Source of the DNA: Sphingomonadaceae bacterium
GTDB lineage: Bacteria > Pseudomonadota > Alphaproteobacteria > Sphingomonadales > Sphingomonadaceae
Reading direction: 5' to 3'
NCBI GenBank assembly: GCA_029268145.1
Contig: JAJUHA010000008.1
Coordinates: 1 to 64,000 of the forward strand
Length of the DNA: 64,000 nucleotides
Both the position numbers and the translations under genes were made by a program. Shown piece after piece: positions 8,440 to 16,811 of this stretch (position 1 is its first letter; each line of letters opens with the position of its first letter). Under the pieces are notes generated by a model, which saw only the letters and a program-made list of their open reading frames with translations, did not search any database and was not told the origin of the DNA.

Positions 8440-10233
8440 TCAGGCCGCCAGCCCCTCCTCGGGGATGGCGTAGAGCGAATCCGCCCCGCGCGTGACCGGG
8501 CCGAGCAGCGCGGGCGCCGCCGGCAGGATCTGCTCGGCGTAGAAGCGCGCGGTCGCCACCTTGGCGCGGAGGAAGGCCGGGTCGCCCTCCCCTGCCTCCA
8601 GCCGGCGCACTGCCTCGGCCGCCTGGCGGGCGAGGAGCGTTCCGCCCAGCGTGAGGCCGAACATGCGGAGGAAGGGGGTGGCGCCGGCCGCCGTGTCGGC
8701 GAGCTTGTCGCCCTCGTTGCCGGCCATCCAGACGGAAGCGGTCTGCAGCGCCTCGAGCGCATCCTCGGCATAGGGGCGAAGCGCGCCGAGATCGCCCGAG
8801 GACGGCAGGTCCCTGAGGAAGCTGCGCTCGCGCTGGAAAAGCGCCCGCCAGTGCCGGCCGCCGTCCATGCCGAGCTTCCGGCCGACGAGATCGAGCGCCT
8901 GGATGCCGTTGGTCCCCTCGTAGATGGGGGCGATGCGGCTGTCGCGGTAATGCTGGGCGGCGCCGGTCTCCTCGACATAGCCCATGCCGCCGAACACCTG
9001 GAGCGCGAGGCTCGAGGCCTCGACGCCGATGTCGGTCGCAAAGGCCTTGGTGACGGGGGTGAGGAGGTCGGCGAGGCCCTGCGCCTCGGCCCGGCGCGCC
9101 GCGTCAGGCTCGGCATGGGCGCGGTCGACGGCCGCGGCATTGAGGGCGGCGATGGCGCGCGCGGCCTCGGCCATGGCCTTCACCGTCATCAGCATGCGCC
9201 GGACATCCGCGTGGTCGATGATGCGCACCGGGGTGCGCGAGGGAGAGCCGAACTTCGCCGACTGCACCCGCTCCTTCGCATGGGCGAGCGCGTTCTGGAA
9301 GGCGCGCGAGGCAATCGCGATGCCCTGGAGACCCACGTTGATGCGGGCATGGTTCATCATGGTGAACATGGCGCGCATGCCCGCGGTCTCCGCCCCGACG
9401 AGGAAGCCGACGCAGGAGTCTGCGTCACCGAAGGCCATGGTGCAGGTGGGCGAGGCGTGGATGCCGAGCTTGTGCTCGAGGCTGACGGCGCGAACATCGT
9501 TGCGCGCGCCAAGGCTACCGTCCGGGTTCACGAGAAACTTCGGCACGAGGAAGAGCGAGATGCCCCTGGTGCCGGCAGGCGCGCCGGGCGTGCGGGCGAG
9601 CACGAGGTGGACGATGTTCTCGGCCAGATCATGCTCGCCCCAGGTGATGTAGATCTTGCTGCCCTTGATGCGCCAGCTGCCGTCGCCGGCGGGAGTCGCC
9701 GTGGTGCGCAGCGCGCCGACGTCCGATCCGGCCTGCGGCTCGGTCAGGTTCATGGTGCCGGTCCAGCGGCCCTCGACGAGGGGCCTGAGGTAAAGCCGCT
9801 TCTGCTCGTCGCTCGCATGGGCCTGGAGCGCCTCGATGGCGCCGAGCGTCAGCATCGGGCAGAGCGAGAAGGCCATGTTGGCCGCCGTCACCTGCTCCTG
9901 CACGGCGCAGGCGAGCGCGAAGGGGAGGCCCTGGCCGCCCCATTCGGGCGACGCGTTGAGGCCGATCCAGCCGCCGTCCCGATAGGCGGCGAAGGCCGCG
10001 CGGAACCCTTCCGGCAGGGTGACGACGCCGTCGGCGATCCGCGCCCCCTCGCGGTCCCCGACGGCGTTGAGCGGCGCGAACACGCCCGAGGCGAGCCTGC
10101 CGGCCTCCTCGAGCACGGCATCGACGAGATCGGGGGTCGCGGCCTCGAAGCCCGGAAGCTGGGCAAGCCCGGCCAGGTTGGCGACGGTCTCGAGGACGAA
10201 CTTCTGCTCGGCGATCGGTGCGCGATAGTCCAT
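8440..10233 (-). CDS. Acyl-CoA dehydrogenase, DmdC-like (long form with C-terminal extension)
   Basis: A 597-aa FAD enzyme, about 200 residues longer than ordinary acyl-CoA dehydrogenases. The start MDYRAPIAEQKFVLETVANL is typical of the 3-methylmercaptopropionyl-CoA dehydrogenase (DmdC) subgroup. Conserved motifs are MNLTEPQAGSDVGALRT (FAD/substrate loop), GSKIYITWGEHDLAENI, VFGGMGYVEETG and RIAPIYEGTNGIQALDLVGRK near the end of the core. The last ~130 residues form the extra helical domain of this subgroup. It oxidises an acyl-CoA to the 2-enoyl-CoA. No dmdB or dmdD is next to it, so the substrate is probably a general medium/short-chain acyl-CoA rather than DMSP-derived. The tsaC gene starts divergently 48 bp away. 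Confidence 0.9.
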   Translation of the reverse strand: MDYRAPIAEQKFVLETVANLAGLAQLPGFEAATPDLVDAVLEEAGRLASGVFAPLNAVGDREGARIADGVVTLPEGFRAAFAAYRDGGWIGLNASPEWGGQGLPFALACAVQEQVTAANMAFSLCPMLTLGAIEALQAHASDEQKRLYLRPLVEGRWTGTMNLTEPQAGSDVGALRTTATPAGDGSWRIKGSKIYITWGEHDLAENIVHLVLARTPGAPAGTRGISLFLVPKFLVNPDGSLGARNDVRAVSLEHKLGIHASPTCTMAFGDADSCVGFLVGAETAGMRAMFTMMNHARINVGLQGIAIASRAFQNALAHAKERVQSAKFGSPSRTPVRIIDHADVRRMLMTVKAMAEAARAIAALNAAAVDRAHAEPDAARRAEAQGLADLLTPVTKAFATDIGVEASSLALQVFGGMGYVEETGAAQHYRDSRIAPIYEGTNGIQALDLVGRKLGMDGGRHWRALFQRERSFLRDLPSSGDLGALRPYAEDALEALQTASVWMAGNEGDKLADTAAGATPFLRMFGLTLGGTLLARQAAEAVRRLEAGEGDPAFLRAKVATARFYAEQILPAAPALLGPVTRGADSLYAIPEEGLAA

Positions 10234-10281
10234 GGCTCACCCCTTTGCCCTGCGGCGTGCCCCCGGCCTATAGCCGCCCGC

Positions 10282-11253
10282 ATGGGCGGGACCAGACCCC
10301 AGCGCATCCTGGCGGCGGATGACCGCGCCATCGCCGAGGTGATCCGCCACCTGGACGCAGGCGGGATCGCGGCGGTGCCGACCGAGACGGTCTATGGGCT
10401 CGCCGCCGATGCCGCCAACCCGGCAGCGGTTGCGCGCCTGTTCCGCACCAAGGGGCGGCCGGCGGCGAACCCGCTCATCGTCCATGTGACGGACCGGGAG
10501 ATGGCCGCGCGCCACGCGGCAATCCCGCCGCTTGCCGAGCGCCTCATCGCGCGCGTCTGGCCGGGGCCGCTCACGCTGGTGCTGCCGAAACGGGCCGATG
10601 CTCCGCTCGCCGGCGCCGTCACGGCCGGTCTTCCGAGCGTGGCGCTCCGCGCGCCCGACCATCCGGTGATGCAGGCGGTGATCCGGAGGCTGGGGCGCGG
10701 AGTCGCGGCGCCCTCGGCCAACGTGTCGGGCCGGCTCTCGCCGACCCGGGCCGAGCATGTCGCCGGGCTCGACGTGCCGCTGGTGCTCGACGCCGGGCCG
10801 TGCCGGGTGGGGCTGGAAAGCAGTGTGGTGAGGGTGGAGGATGACCGGCTCGTCCTGCTGCGCCCCGGAAGCCTCGATGCCGCAACGCTTGCCGAAGCTG
10901 CCGGCGTGCCGGTGGAAGCCGCAGCGGCGGGTGCCGGTGCAGCGTCGCCGGCGCCGGAAGCCCCCGGCATGGCCTTCCGCCACTATGCGCCGCGCCTGCC
11001 GCTCGACCTCGACGTGACCGAGGCCGCACCCGGCAGGTTCCTCATCGGCTTCGGCGCCGTGGGCGGAGACCTGAACCTCTCCCCTTCGGCCGATGTCGGC
11101 GAGGCGGCCGCCCGGCTGTTCGATGCGCTCCACCGGGCGGACGCGAGCGGCGCCGAGCGGATCGGCGTGGCGCCCATCCCCGAGGCCGGCGCGGGCGCTG
11201 CCATCCGCGACCGGCTCCGGCGGGCAGCCGCCGCCAGCGGCGGCCTGCCATGA
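10282..11253 (+). CDS. tsaC: Threonylcarbamoyl-AMP synthase (Sua5/YwlC type)
   Basis: A 323-aa protein that makes threonylcarbamoyl-AMP from Thr, bicarbonate and ATP, the first step of the universal t6A37 modification of ANN-decoding tRNAs. The YrdC domain covers about residues 10-195 with GGIAAVPTETVYGLAADA, the KGRPAANPLIVHV loop (Lys and Arg bind nucleotide), RVWPGPLTLVL, VALRAPDHPV and AAPSANVSG. A C-terminal Sua5 domain (about 235-323) follows after PGMAFRHYAPR, which marks the long Sua5 form rather than short TsaC. The ATG at 10282 gives the normal N-terminus. It is divergent from the DmdC-like gene and followed 43 bp later by the membrane-protein gene. Confidence 0.93.
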   Translation: MGGTRPQRILAADDRAIAEVIRHLDAGGIAAVPTETVYGLAADAANPAAVARLFRTKGRPAANPLIVHVTDREMAARHAAIPPLAERLIARVWPGPLTLVLPKRADAPLAGAVTAGLPSVALRAPDHPVMQAVIRRLGRGVAAPSANVSGRLSPTRAEHVAGLDVPLVLDAGPCRVGLESSVVRVEDDRLVLLRPGSLDAATLAEAAGVPVEAAAAGAGAASPAPEAPGMAFRHYAPRLPLDLDVTEAAPGRFLIGFGAVGGDLNLSPSADVGEAAARLFDALHRADASGAERIGVAPIPEAGAGAAIRDRLRRAAAASGGLP

Positions 11254-11296
11254 CGCCACTCGCCAGCGCCGCCGGCCGCTGCTAGGGCGGCGCGCC

Positions 11297-11884
11297 ATGC
11301 TGCGCCGCCTCTACCACTGGACGCTCGCCAAGTGCGAGCATCCCTACGCCGAAGGCTGGCTCGCCTTCATCAGCTTCATCGAGGCGAGCGTCTTTCCGAT
11401 CCCGCCCGACGCGCTGCTCGCCCCCATGTGCCTCGCCCGGCCCGAACGGGCGCTGCGCTACGCCGCCATCTGCACGCTTGCCTCGGTCGCGGGGGCTCTC
11501 GCCGGCTATGCCATCGGCATGTTCCTGTTCGAGACGGTGGGGCGCGCCATCCTCGACCTCTACGGCGCCATGGGCCAGTTCGAGGAGCTGGCCGAGGAAT
11601 TCAACGCCAACGGCGCCCTCATCGTGTTCCTCGCCGGCTTCACGCCGCTCCCCTTCAAGGTGATCACCATCACCGCCGGCGCGACGGCGCTGTCGCTGCC
11701 CGTGCTGGTGATCGCCAGCCTCGTCTCGCGCGCGGCGCGCTTCTTCCTGGTGGCTGGCCTCCTGTGGAAGTTCGGCCCGCCGATGAAGGCCTTCATCGAC
11801 CGCCACTTCGCGCTGCTGACAGCCGCCTTCGGCGTGCTGCTGGTGGGCGGGTTCGTCGCGATCGGCTGGCTCGGCGCGCGCTAG
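11297..11884 (+). CDS. YqaA-family (DedA-like, VTT-domain) inner-membrane protein
   Basis: A 195-aa membrane protein beginning MLRRLYHWTLAKCEHPYAEG. WLAFISFIEASVFPIPPDAL is the re-entrant proline-rich signature of the VTT/DedA superfamily, where the Glu and Pro residues are conserved. Later FLAGFTPLPFKVITITAG is the second re-entrant signature. About four further hydrophobic segments follow or lie between, the last being LLVGGFVAIGWLG. Members are linked to membrane homeostasis and undecaprenyl-phosphate or phospholipid movement; the role of the YqaA branch is not established. It probably shares a transcript with tsaC. It ends 3 bp before the convergent acyl-CoA dehydrogenase gene. Confidence 0.85.
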   Translation: MLRRLYHWTLAKCEHPYAEGWLAFISFIEASVFPIPPDALLAPMCLARPERALRYAAICTLASVAGALAGYAIGMFLFETVGRAILDLYGAMGQFEELAEEFNANGALIVFLAGFTPLPFKVITITAGATALSLPVLVIASLVSRAARFFLVAGLLWKFGPPMKAFIDRHFALLTAAFGVLLVGGFVAIGWLGAR

Positions 11885-11887
11885 GCC

Positions 11888-13063
11888 TCAGCGCCGTCCG
11901 CCGAACAGCTGCCGGCCGGCGAGGTCGAGCATGATCTCCTCGCTCCCGCCGCCGATCGCGTTGACGCGCACCTCGCGGTAGATGCGCTCGACCTTCGAGC
12001 CGCGGATGTAGCTGGCGCCGCCCAGCACCTGGGCTGCCTCGCGCGCGACATTCTCGAGCGTGCGGGTCGCCTGCACCTTCAGCATCGCGTAGCTCGCCGG
12101 CTGGCCGCTGCCCTTGCGGTGCTGGTCGGCGAGGAGGTCGACCCAGGCCTGGGTGGCCTCGATCTGGCGGACGAGGTCGGCAAGCTTGATGCGGATCGCC
12201 TGGTGCTGGACCAGCGGCTTCCCGAAGGTCTCGCGCCCTTGAGCCCATGCGACCGCCTCGCCGAGCGCGACGCGCGCCATGGCCATGCAGCCATGGGCCA
12301 TGCCGAGCCGCTCGGAGTTGAAGTTGCGCATGATGCCGAGGAAGCCGCCATTTTCCGGGCCGATGAGATTCTCCGGCGGCACCTCGACATCCTGGAAATG
12401 GATGGCCGCCGTGTCCGAGCAGTGCCAGCCCATCTTCTCGAGCCGGGTGCGCGAGACGCCGGGCCGGTCGGCCTCGATCAGCATGAGCGAGATTCCGCCC
12501 ATGCCGGGGCCGCCGGTGCGCACCGCCACCGTGAACCAGTCGGCGCGCATGCCCGAGGTGATGAACATCTTGGCGCCGTTCACCACATACCGGTTGCCGC
12601 GCCGCTCGGCGCGGGTCTTGATCGCTGCCACATCCGAGCCGCCCGAGGGTTCGGTGATGGCGAGCGCGATGATCTTCTCGCCGGCGAGCACCGGGGGCGC
12701 AACGCGGCGCTTCATCTCCTCCGAGCCCAGCGCAAGGATGGGCGGAAGGCCGATGCCGTGGGTCATGAGGCTCGCCCCAAGGCCGCCGGCGCCGGGTGCC
12801 GCCAGCTCCTCGGACTGCGTCAGGCTGTGGAAGATGTCGAACCCTTCCGACGTTCCGCCATAGTCCTCCGGGTAGCCGAGGCCGAGGATGCCGGCTTCGG
12901 CTGCCTTGCGATGGAGCTCGCGCGGGAGCTCGCCGTCGCGCTCCCACTGGTCGATGTGGGGCGCCACCTCGCGCTCGACGAAGCGGCGCACCGATTGCGC
13001 CACCGCCTCGTGGGTCTCGTCGTAGAAGGGCGAGCGCGCCCGCCAGTCCTCGAACATCCGCAT
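11888..13063 (-). CDS. Acyl-CoA dehydrogenase
   Basis: A 391-aa flavoenzyme of normal length. N-terminal helices (FVEREVAPHIDQWERDGELP), then IIALAITEPSGGSDVAAIKT and NRYVVNGAKMFITSGMRADW, which form the FAD-binding beta domain. FNSERLGMAHGCMAMARVAL, FGKPLVQHQAIRIKLADL and QVLGGASYIRGSKVERIYRE make the C-terminal helical domain. The closing INAIGGGSEEIMLDLAGRQL is the usual end motif. Overall it is most like short- or branched-chain and long-chain FadE-type enzymes. It transfers electrons to ETF. It runs divergently from the S9 peptidase gene 53 bp away. Confidence 0.93.
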   Translation of the reverse strand: MRMFEDWRARSPFYDETHEAVAQSVRRFVEREVAPHIDQWERDGELPRELHRKAAEAGILGLGYPEDYGGTSEGFDIFHSLTQSEELAAPGAGGLGASLMTHGIGLPPILALGSEEMKRRVAPPVLAGEKIIALAITEPSGGSDVAAIKTRAERRGNRYVVNGAKMFITSGMRADWFTVAVRTGGPGMGGISLMLIEADRPGVSRTRLEKMGWHCSDTAAIHFQDVEVPPENLIGPENGGFLGIMRNFNSERLGMAHGCMAMARVALGEAVAWAQGRETFGKPLVQHQAIRIKLADLVRQIEATQAWVDLLADQHRKGSGQPASYAMLKVQATRTLENVAREAAQVLGGASYIRGSKVERIYREVRVNAIGGGSEEIMLDLAGRQLFGGRR

Positions 13064-13116
13064 TTGCCTCTCCTCGCTGGCGCGCCTAGCAGGGCGGGGA
13101 GAGGGACTGGAAGCTC

Positions 13117-15315
13117 ATGAAAATCGCCTGCCTTGCCGCCGTGCTGCTCGGCGCCGCCCTGCCGGCGGATGCCGGAACCCCGTTCGAGGCCGCCGATCTC
13201 TACCGGCTGCAGCAGGTGGAGAACCCGGTGCTCGCCGCCGACGGGAAGCGGGTGCTGTTCACCCGGGTGCGCTTTGACGAGGGCGCCGACCGGCGCCTCG
13301 GCGAGCTGTGGCTGGCCCACCTCGACGCCGGCGGCGCCGTTGTCGACCAGCGTCTCCTGGTGCCGGCGAGTCTTGCCCCGCGCGAGGCGAGCTTCTCGCC
13401 CGACGGCAGCCGGGTGGCCTTCGTCGGCCAGCACCTCGGAGCCGCCCAGATCTTCGTGCTGACGCTCGCCGACCCGGTGCCGCGGCCCGTGACCAGTGGC
13501 GAGACCGTGCCGATGGGGCCGGTCTGGTCGCCGGACGGCCGGCGCATCGCCTTCGTCGGCCGCGTCCCGGCGCGCCCACCGATGGTGGTGGGAATGCCGC
13601 CCCGCCCGCGCGGCGCCGACCGCGCGCCCGAGCCGAAGCTCGTCACCGACCTGTTCTGGCGCACGGACTCCGGCGGCGAGGTGAAGCCCGGCGCCTTCCA
13701 CCTGTTCGTGCTCGACGCCGAGACCGGCAGCGCCACGCAGCTGACCTCGGGCCCGGAGGATGGCGTCGAACCCTCCGGCCTCGCCTGGACTCCCGATGGC
13801 CGCTTCCTCATCGGATCACGCAGCGGCGACCGGGTCCGCGAGCCGGGAGAGAGCAACCTCTGGCGCTTCGACGCTGCCCGCCCCGGCGCCGTCCCGGTGC
13901 AGCTGACCAGCCGGCCGGGCAGCGAAGTGGCGCCCGCGGTCTCGCCCGATGGCCGCACCCTCGCCTTCCTGGGCGCCGAGGCAACCCGCAGCTTCTACGC
14001 CATGCCGGAGGCGTGGCTGATGCCGCTCGCGCCGGGCGCGCCCATCCGCAAGGCAGCCCCCGCGCTCGACCGGCCGCTCGCCATGCCGCCGCTGTGGCGG
14101 GAGGATTCGCAGGCGCTCCACATCCTCTTCCACGACCAGGGCGTCACCCGGGTGGGGGAGGTGGACCTGGGTTCGGGCGCGGTTGCGGTGAAGGTGCCGG
14201 TGGTGGGCGGCACCCGGCTCTACCTGCCGTCGGCCGGTGGCCAGTTCTCGGCCGCGGCCGGCACCTTCGCCTGGACCACGGCGCACCCCGACCGGCCGGC
14301 GGGGCTCGGCATCTCCAGGGGTGGCAGCCAGACCGGCAGCCTCGACCCCAATGCCCGCTGGGCCGAGGGCAAGCGCGCCGGCCGCATCGAGGAGGTGCGG
14401 GCGAAGGCGCCCGACGGGCGGGAGATCCAGGGCTGGCTCCTGTTCCCGCCCGACTTCGACAGCCGCCGCCGCCACCCCGTCATCCTCGACATCCACGGCG
14501 GTCCGAACACGGACTACGGACCCTTCTTCTCGGTGACCCACGCGCTCTACGCCGCCGCCGGCTATCTCGTGCTGTTCACCAACCCGCGCGGGAGCATCGG
14601 CTATGGCGCGGAGTTCGCCAACCTCATCACCGGCGCCTACCCCGGCGACGACCATGGCGACCTGATGGCGATGGTCGATGCGGTCTCGGCAAGGCCCTAT
14701 GCCGACCCGAGCAACCTCTTCATCGGCGGCGGCTCGGGCGGCGGCGTGCTCACGCTCAACGCCATCGGCCGCGAGCCAGGCAGGTTCCGCGCCGCAGTCG
14801 CGCTGCGGCCGGTGACCGACTGGGCGAACCAGGCAACGACGGCCGACAGCGCCGCCTTCTTCCTCCAGCAGTGGATGGGGGCGGCACCCTGGGACGCGCC
14901 CGAGACCTATCGCGCGCGCTCGCCCTTCTTCCTTGCCGGCAGGATGGTCACGCCCACCCTCCTCATCACCGGCGAGGCCGACTACCGCACCCCCATCTCG
15001 CAGACCGAGATGATGTTCGGCGCGCTGAAGCAGCGCGGCGTGGAGACGATGATGCTCCGCCTGCCCGAGGCCAACCATGGCATGGGCCGGCCTTCGCAGT
15101 GGCTCCAGTCGATCCTGGCGCCGATCGACTGGTTCAACCGCCACCGGGCGAAACGAGCTCCGGCTTCAGCCGGTCAGCGTGGGACTTCAGGAACTTGCGG
15201 ACCTTGGGGGCAATCACGGCCGTGCAATAGGGGTTTCGGTCCCCCACCTGGTCGAAGTAGCCGTGATGCTCGGCCTCGGCCACGAAGAAGGGGCCGGCCG
15301 GCTCGACGGTGGTGA
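13117..15315 (+). CDS. S9-family (prolyl-oligopeptidase/DPP-type) secreted peptidase with run-on C-terminus
   Basis: A 732-aa open frame with signal peptide MKIACLAAVLLGAALPADAG. Residues ~30-420 are WD40-like/TolB-type beta-propeller repeats (FSPDGSRVAFVG, WSPDGRRIAFVG, VSPDGRTLAFLG). The alpha/beta-hydrolase domain follows (PVILDIHGGPNTDYGPFF, LFTNPRGSIGYG). The catalytic triad is visible: Ser near 540 in GGGSGGGVLT, Asp near 622 in GEADYRTPISQ and His near 654 in EANHGMG. The nucleophile elbow has Gly where the family usually has Tyr (GGSYGG). Homologues should end at about DWFNRHR (about 15147); here the frame runs 54 more Arg/Pro/Gly-rich residues, antisense to msrA, which suggests a lost stop codon. 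Confidence 0.88.
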   Translation: MKIACLAAVLLGAALPADAGTPFEAADLYRLQQVENPVLAADGKRVLFTRVRFDEGADRRLGELWLAHLDAGGAVVDQRLLVPASLAPREASFSPDGSRVAFVGQHLGAAQIFVLTLADPVPRPVTSGETVPMGPVWSPDGRRIAFVGRVPARPPMVVGMPPRPRGADRAPEPKLVTDLFWRTDSGGEVKPGAFHLFVLDAETGSATQLTSGPEDGVEPSGLAWTPDGRFLIGSRSGDRVREPGESNLWRFDAARPGAVPVQLTSRPGSEVAPAVSPDGRTLAFLGAEATRSFYAMPEAWLMPLAPGAPIRKAAPALDRPLAMPPLWREDSQALHILFHDQGVTRVGEVDLGSGAVAVKVPVVGGTRLYLPSAGGQFSAAAGTFAWTTAHPDRPAGLGISRGGSQTGSLDPNARWAEGKRAGRIEEVRAKAPDGREIQGWLLFPPDFDSRRRHPVILDIHGGPNTDYGPFFSVTHALYAAAGYLVLFTNPRGSIGYGAEFANLITGAYPGDDHGDLMAMVDAVSARPYADPSNLFIGGGSGGGVLTLNAIGREPGRFRAAVALRPVTDWANQATTADSAAFFLQQWMGAAPWDAPETYRARSPFFLAGRMVTPTLLITGEADYRTPISQTEMMFGALKQRGVETMMLRLPEANHGMGRPSQWLQSILAPIDWFNRHRAKRAPASAGQRGTSGTCGPWGQSRPCNRGFGPPPGRSSRDARPRPRRRGRPARRW

Positions 15316-15718
15316 CGACGGGCGCGCTCCAGTCGGCCTGCGCGCGGGCGATTGCGGCCTTCGCTTCCGCCTCCTGGCCTGCCGACTGCGGGAAGATGGC
15401 CGAGCGGTACTGCGGGCCGATGTCGTTGCCCTGGCGGTTGAGCTGGGTGGGGTCGTGGGTGGCGAAGAAGATGTCGAGGATGTCGCCATAGCCGATGACG
15501 GCGGGATCGAACCGGATCCGGACCGCCTCGGCATGGCCCGTGGTGCCGGTGCAGACCGCCTTGTAGCTGGGGCTGTCGACATGGCCGCCGGTGTAGCCCG
15601 AGACGACCTCGACGACGCCGCGCACCCGGCGGAAGATGGCCTCGGTGCACCAGAAGCAGCCGCCGGCGAGCACGGCGGTTTCGAGCGCGTGGGGCGATGC
15701 GGCATCCTTCTCGGTCAT
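15134..15718 (-). CDS. msrA: Peptide-methionine (S)-S-oxide reductase MsrA
   Basis: A 194-aa enzyme that reduces methionine-S-sulfoxide in proteins. The catalytic motif LAGGCFWCTEAIFRRVRGV starts near residue 16, with the nucleophile Cys in GCFWC. VVSGYTGGHVDSPSYKAVCT, GHAEAVRIRFDP, FFATHDPTQLNRQGNDIGPQ and QYRSAIF follow in family order. The ATG at 15718 is chosen because homologues start only about 15 residues before the motif; the frame stays open to 15829. The last 182 bp overlap the run-on end of the S9 peptidase gene on the other strand, but the MsrA sequence itself looks intact. Confidence 0.95.
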   Translation of the reverse strand: MTEKDAASPHALETAVLAGGCFWCTEAIFRRVRGVVEVVSGYTGGHVDSPSYKAVCTGTTGHAEAVRIRFDPAVIGYGDILDIFFATHDPTQLNRQGNDIGPQYRSAIFPQSAGQEAEAKAAIARAQADWSAPVVTTVEPAGPFFVAEAEHHGYFDQVGDRNPYCTAVIAPKVRKFLKSHADRLKPELVSPGGG

Positions 15719-15805
15719 GACGTGCTCCACCTCCGGGAAAGCCGCCAGATGTGTGCAGCGCGCAACGCTCCTGCAAGGACCCTTCGCGCATGCCAGCCGC
15801 AAATA

Positions 15806-15834
15806 TTGACAAGGCGCGCCCTGCGCCACATCCT
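15806..15834 (+). promoter_or_regulatory. Possible sigma-70 promoter before the LuxR-type gene
   Basis: A perfect -35 hexamer TTGACA at 15806-15811, with a poor -10 (CATCCT) 17 bases later at 15829-15834. It lies in the 188-bp gap between the msrA start and the small ORF before the LuxR-type gene, and points toward them. It would give a leader of about 70 bases before the small ORF. The weak -10 suggests a need for an activator, or that the match is fortuitous. Confidence 0.3.
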
Positions 15835-15906
15835 TTCGCCAACAAGGGTCGAAGTCAGAGGTCCCGATCGAGGACGACGATCGGCGCCAAAGACGGGGTA
15901 CGAGCC

Positions 15907-15960
15907 ATGCACGGCTGTCCGGGCTGTCGCTGTTCGCGCAAGAACGGGTGGCGGCAGTGA
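15907..15960 (+). CDS. Possible 17-residue Cys-rich leader peptide
   Basis: An ATG at 15907 opens a 17-codon frame encoding MHGCPGCRCSRKNGWRQ and ending at TGA 15958-15960. Its stop overlaps a GTG (15957) that is in frame with the LuxR-type gene, making the GTGA arrangement typical of translational coupling. Three cysteines in six residues are unusual in this window. The ribosome-binding site is weak (CGAGCC just upstream). It may be a regulatory leader or chance; nothing but position and composition supports it. Confidence 0.3.
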   Translation: MHGCPGCRCSRKNGWRQ

Positions 15961-16706
15961 GCGTTGAGGAAGCGCGCGCCTTCGAGCGCGTGCAGGCTTT
16001 CGTTGCGGACGTGAAGCACGCGCGTCGCCTCGAGGAGGTCGGCGAGCTCCTGTCGCAGGCGACGCGCTCCTTCGCGTTCGATCATTTCGCGATGACCCAG
16101 CGCTACGGGCTCAGCATCGACAATGCGCCCGTGCAGCTCTCGGATTACCCGAAGGACTGGGTCGAACTGCTGCGCGCCGGGAGCTTCTGGGCCGATGACC
16201 CGGTGCTGGCGGCGTGCCAGCGCACCGTCGCCCCCTTCTCCTGGGACGATCTTCCCGACATGCTCGAGCTGACGCCAAGGCAGGAAGCCTATATGGCGAT
16301 GGCGGCGCGGGAGGGGCTGGCGCGGGGGTGGACGGTTCCCATCCACATCCCGGGCGAGGCGAGCGGGCTCTGCTCCTTCGTTCTGGCCGAGCGCCGCGAG
16401 ATCCCGAAGCACAGCCTGCCCGCGGCCCAGTATCTTGCCTGCTTCAGCTTCGAGGCCGCGCGCAGGCTCGCGACGCGGAGCAAGGCCCCGCTGCCGCGCC
16501 TCACCCGCCGGCAGCTCGAATGCGTGGTGCTCGCCGCCCGCGGCAAGAGCGACTGGGTGGCCGGCCAGATCCTCGGCCTCGCTCCCGATACGGTCCACAA
16601 GTATCTCGAGCAGGCCAAGGGCCGCTTCGGCGTCTCGAGCCGGACCGAGCTCGTCGTCCGCGCCCTGTACGACGGTCAGCTGAGCTTCGGCGACATTCTC
16701 GGCTGA
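15948..16706 (+). CDS. LuxR-family transcriptional regulator with autoinducer-binding-like domain (solo)
   Basis: About 252 aa. The N-terminal ~165 residues look like an acyl-homoserine-lactone binding domain: DYPKDWVELLRAGSFWADDP, then APFSWDD and GLARGWTVPIH keep the conserved Trp, Asp-Pro, Trp and Gly positions. The Tyr that contacts the lactone in TraR/LasR is Leu here (WVELL) and the second aromatic is Phe. The C-terminal GerE/LuxR HTH covers about 185-245 (LTRRQLECVVLAARGKSDWV, then LGLAPDTVHKYLEQAKGRFG). No luxI-type synthase is in the window, so it is an orphan receptor. The start is GTG at 15948 or 15957; neither has a good ribosome-binding site. Confidence 0.85.
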   Translation: MAAVSVEEARAFERVQAFVADVKHARRLEEVGELLSQATRSFAFDHFAMTQRYGLSIDNAPVQLSDYPKDWVELLRAGSFWADDPVLAACQRTVAPFSWDDLPDMLELTPRQEAYMAMAAREGLARGWTVPIHIPGEASGLCSFVLAERREIPKHSLPAAQYLACFSFEAARRLATRSKAPLPRLTRRQLECVVLAARGKSDWVAGQILGLAPDTVHKYLEQAKGRFGVSSRTELVVRALYDGQLSFGDILG

Positions 16707-16811
16707 GGCCGCGCCAGCCATTGCAAAATGATCCGATTCGGTGGAAGATGCGAATGGGGGCAGAGCCACGGTGGTGCTGCTCCGTCGTTCGTTTCTTGAA
16801 CGGGGGTTCAC

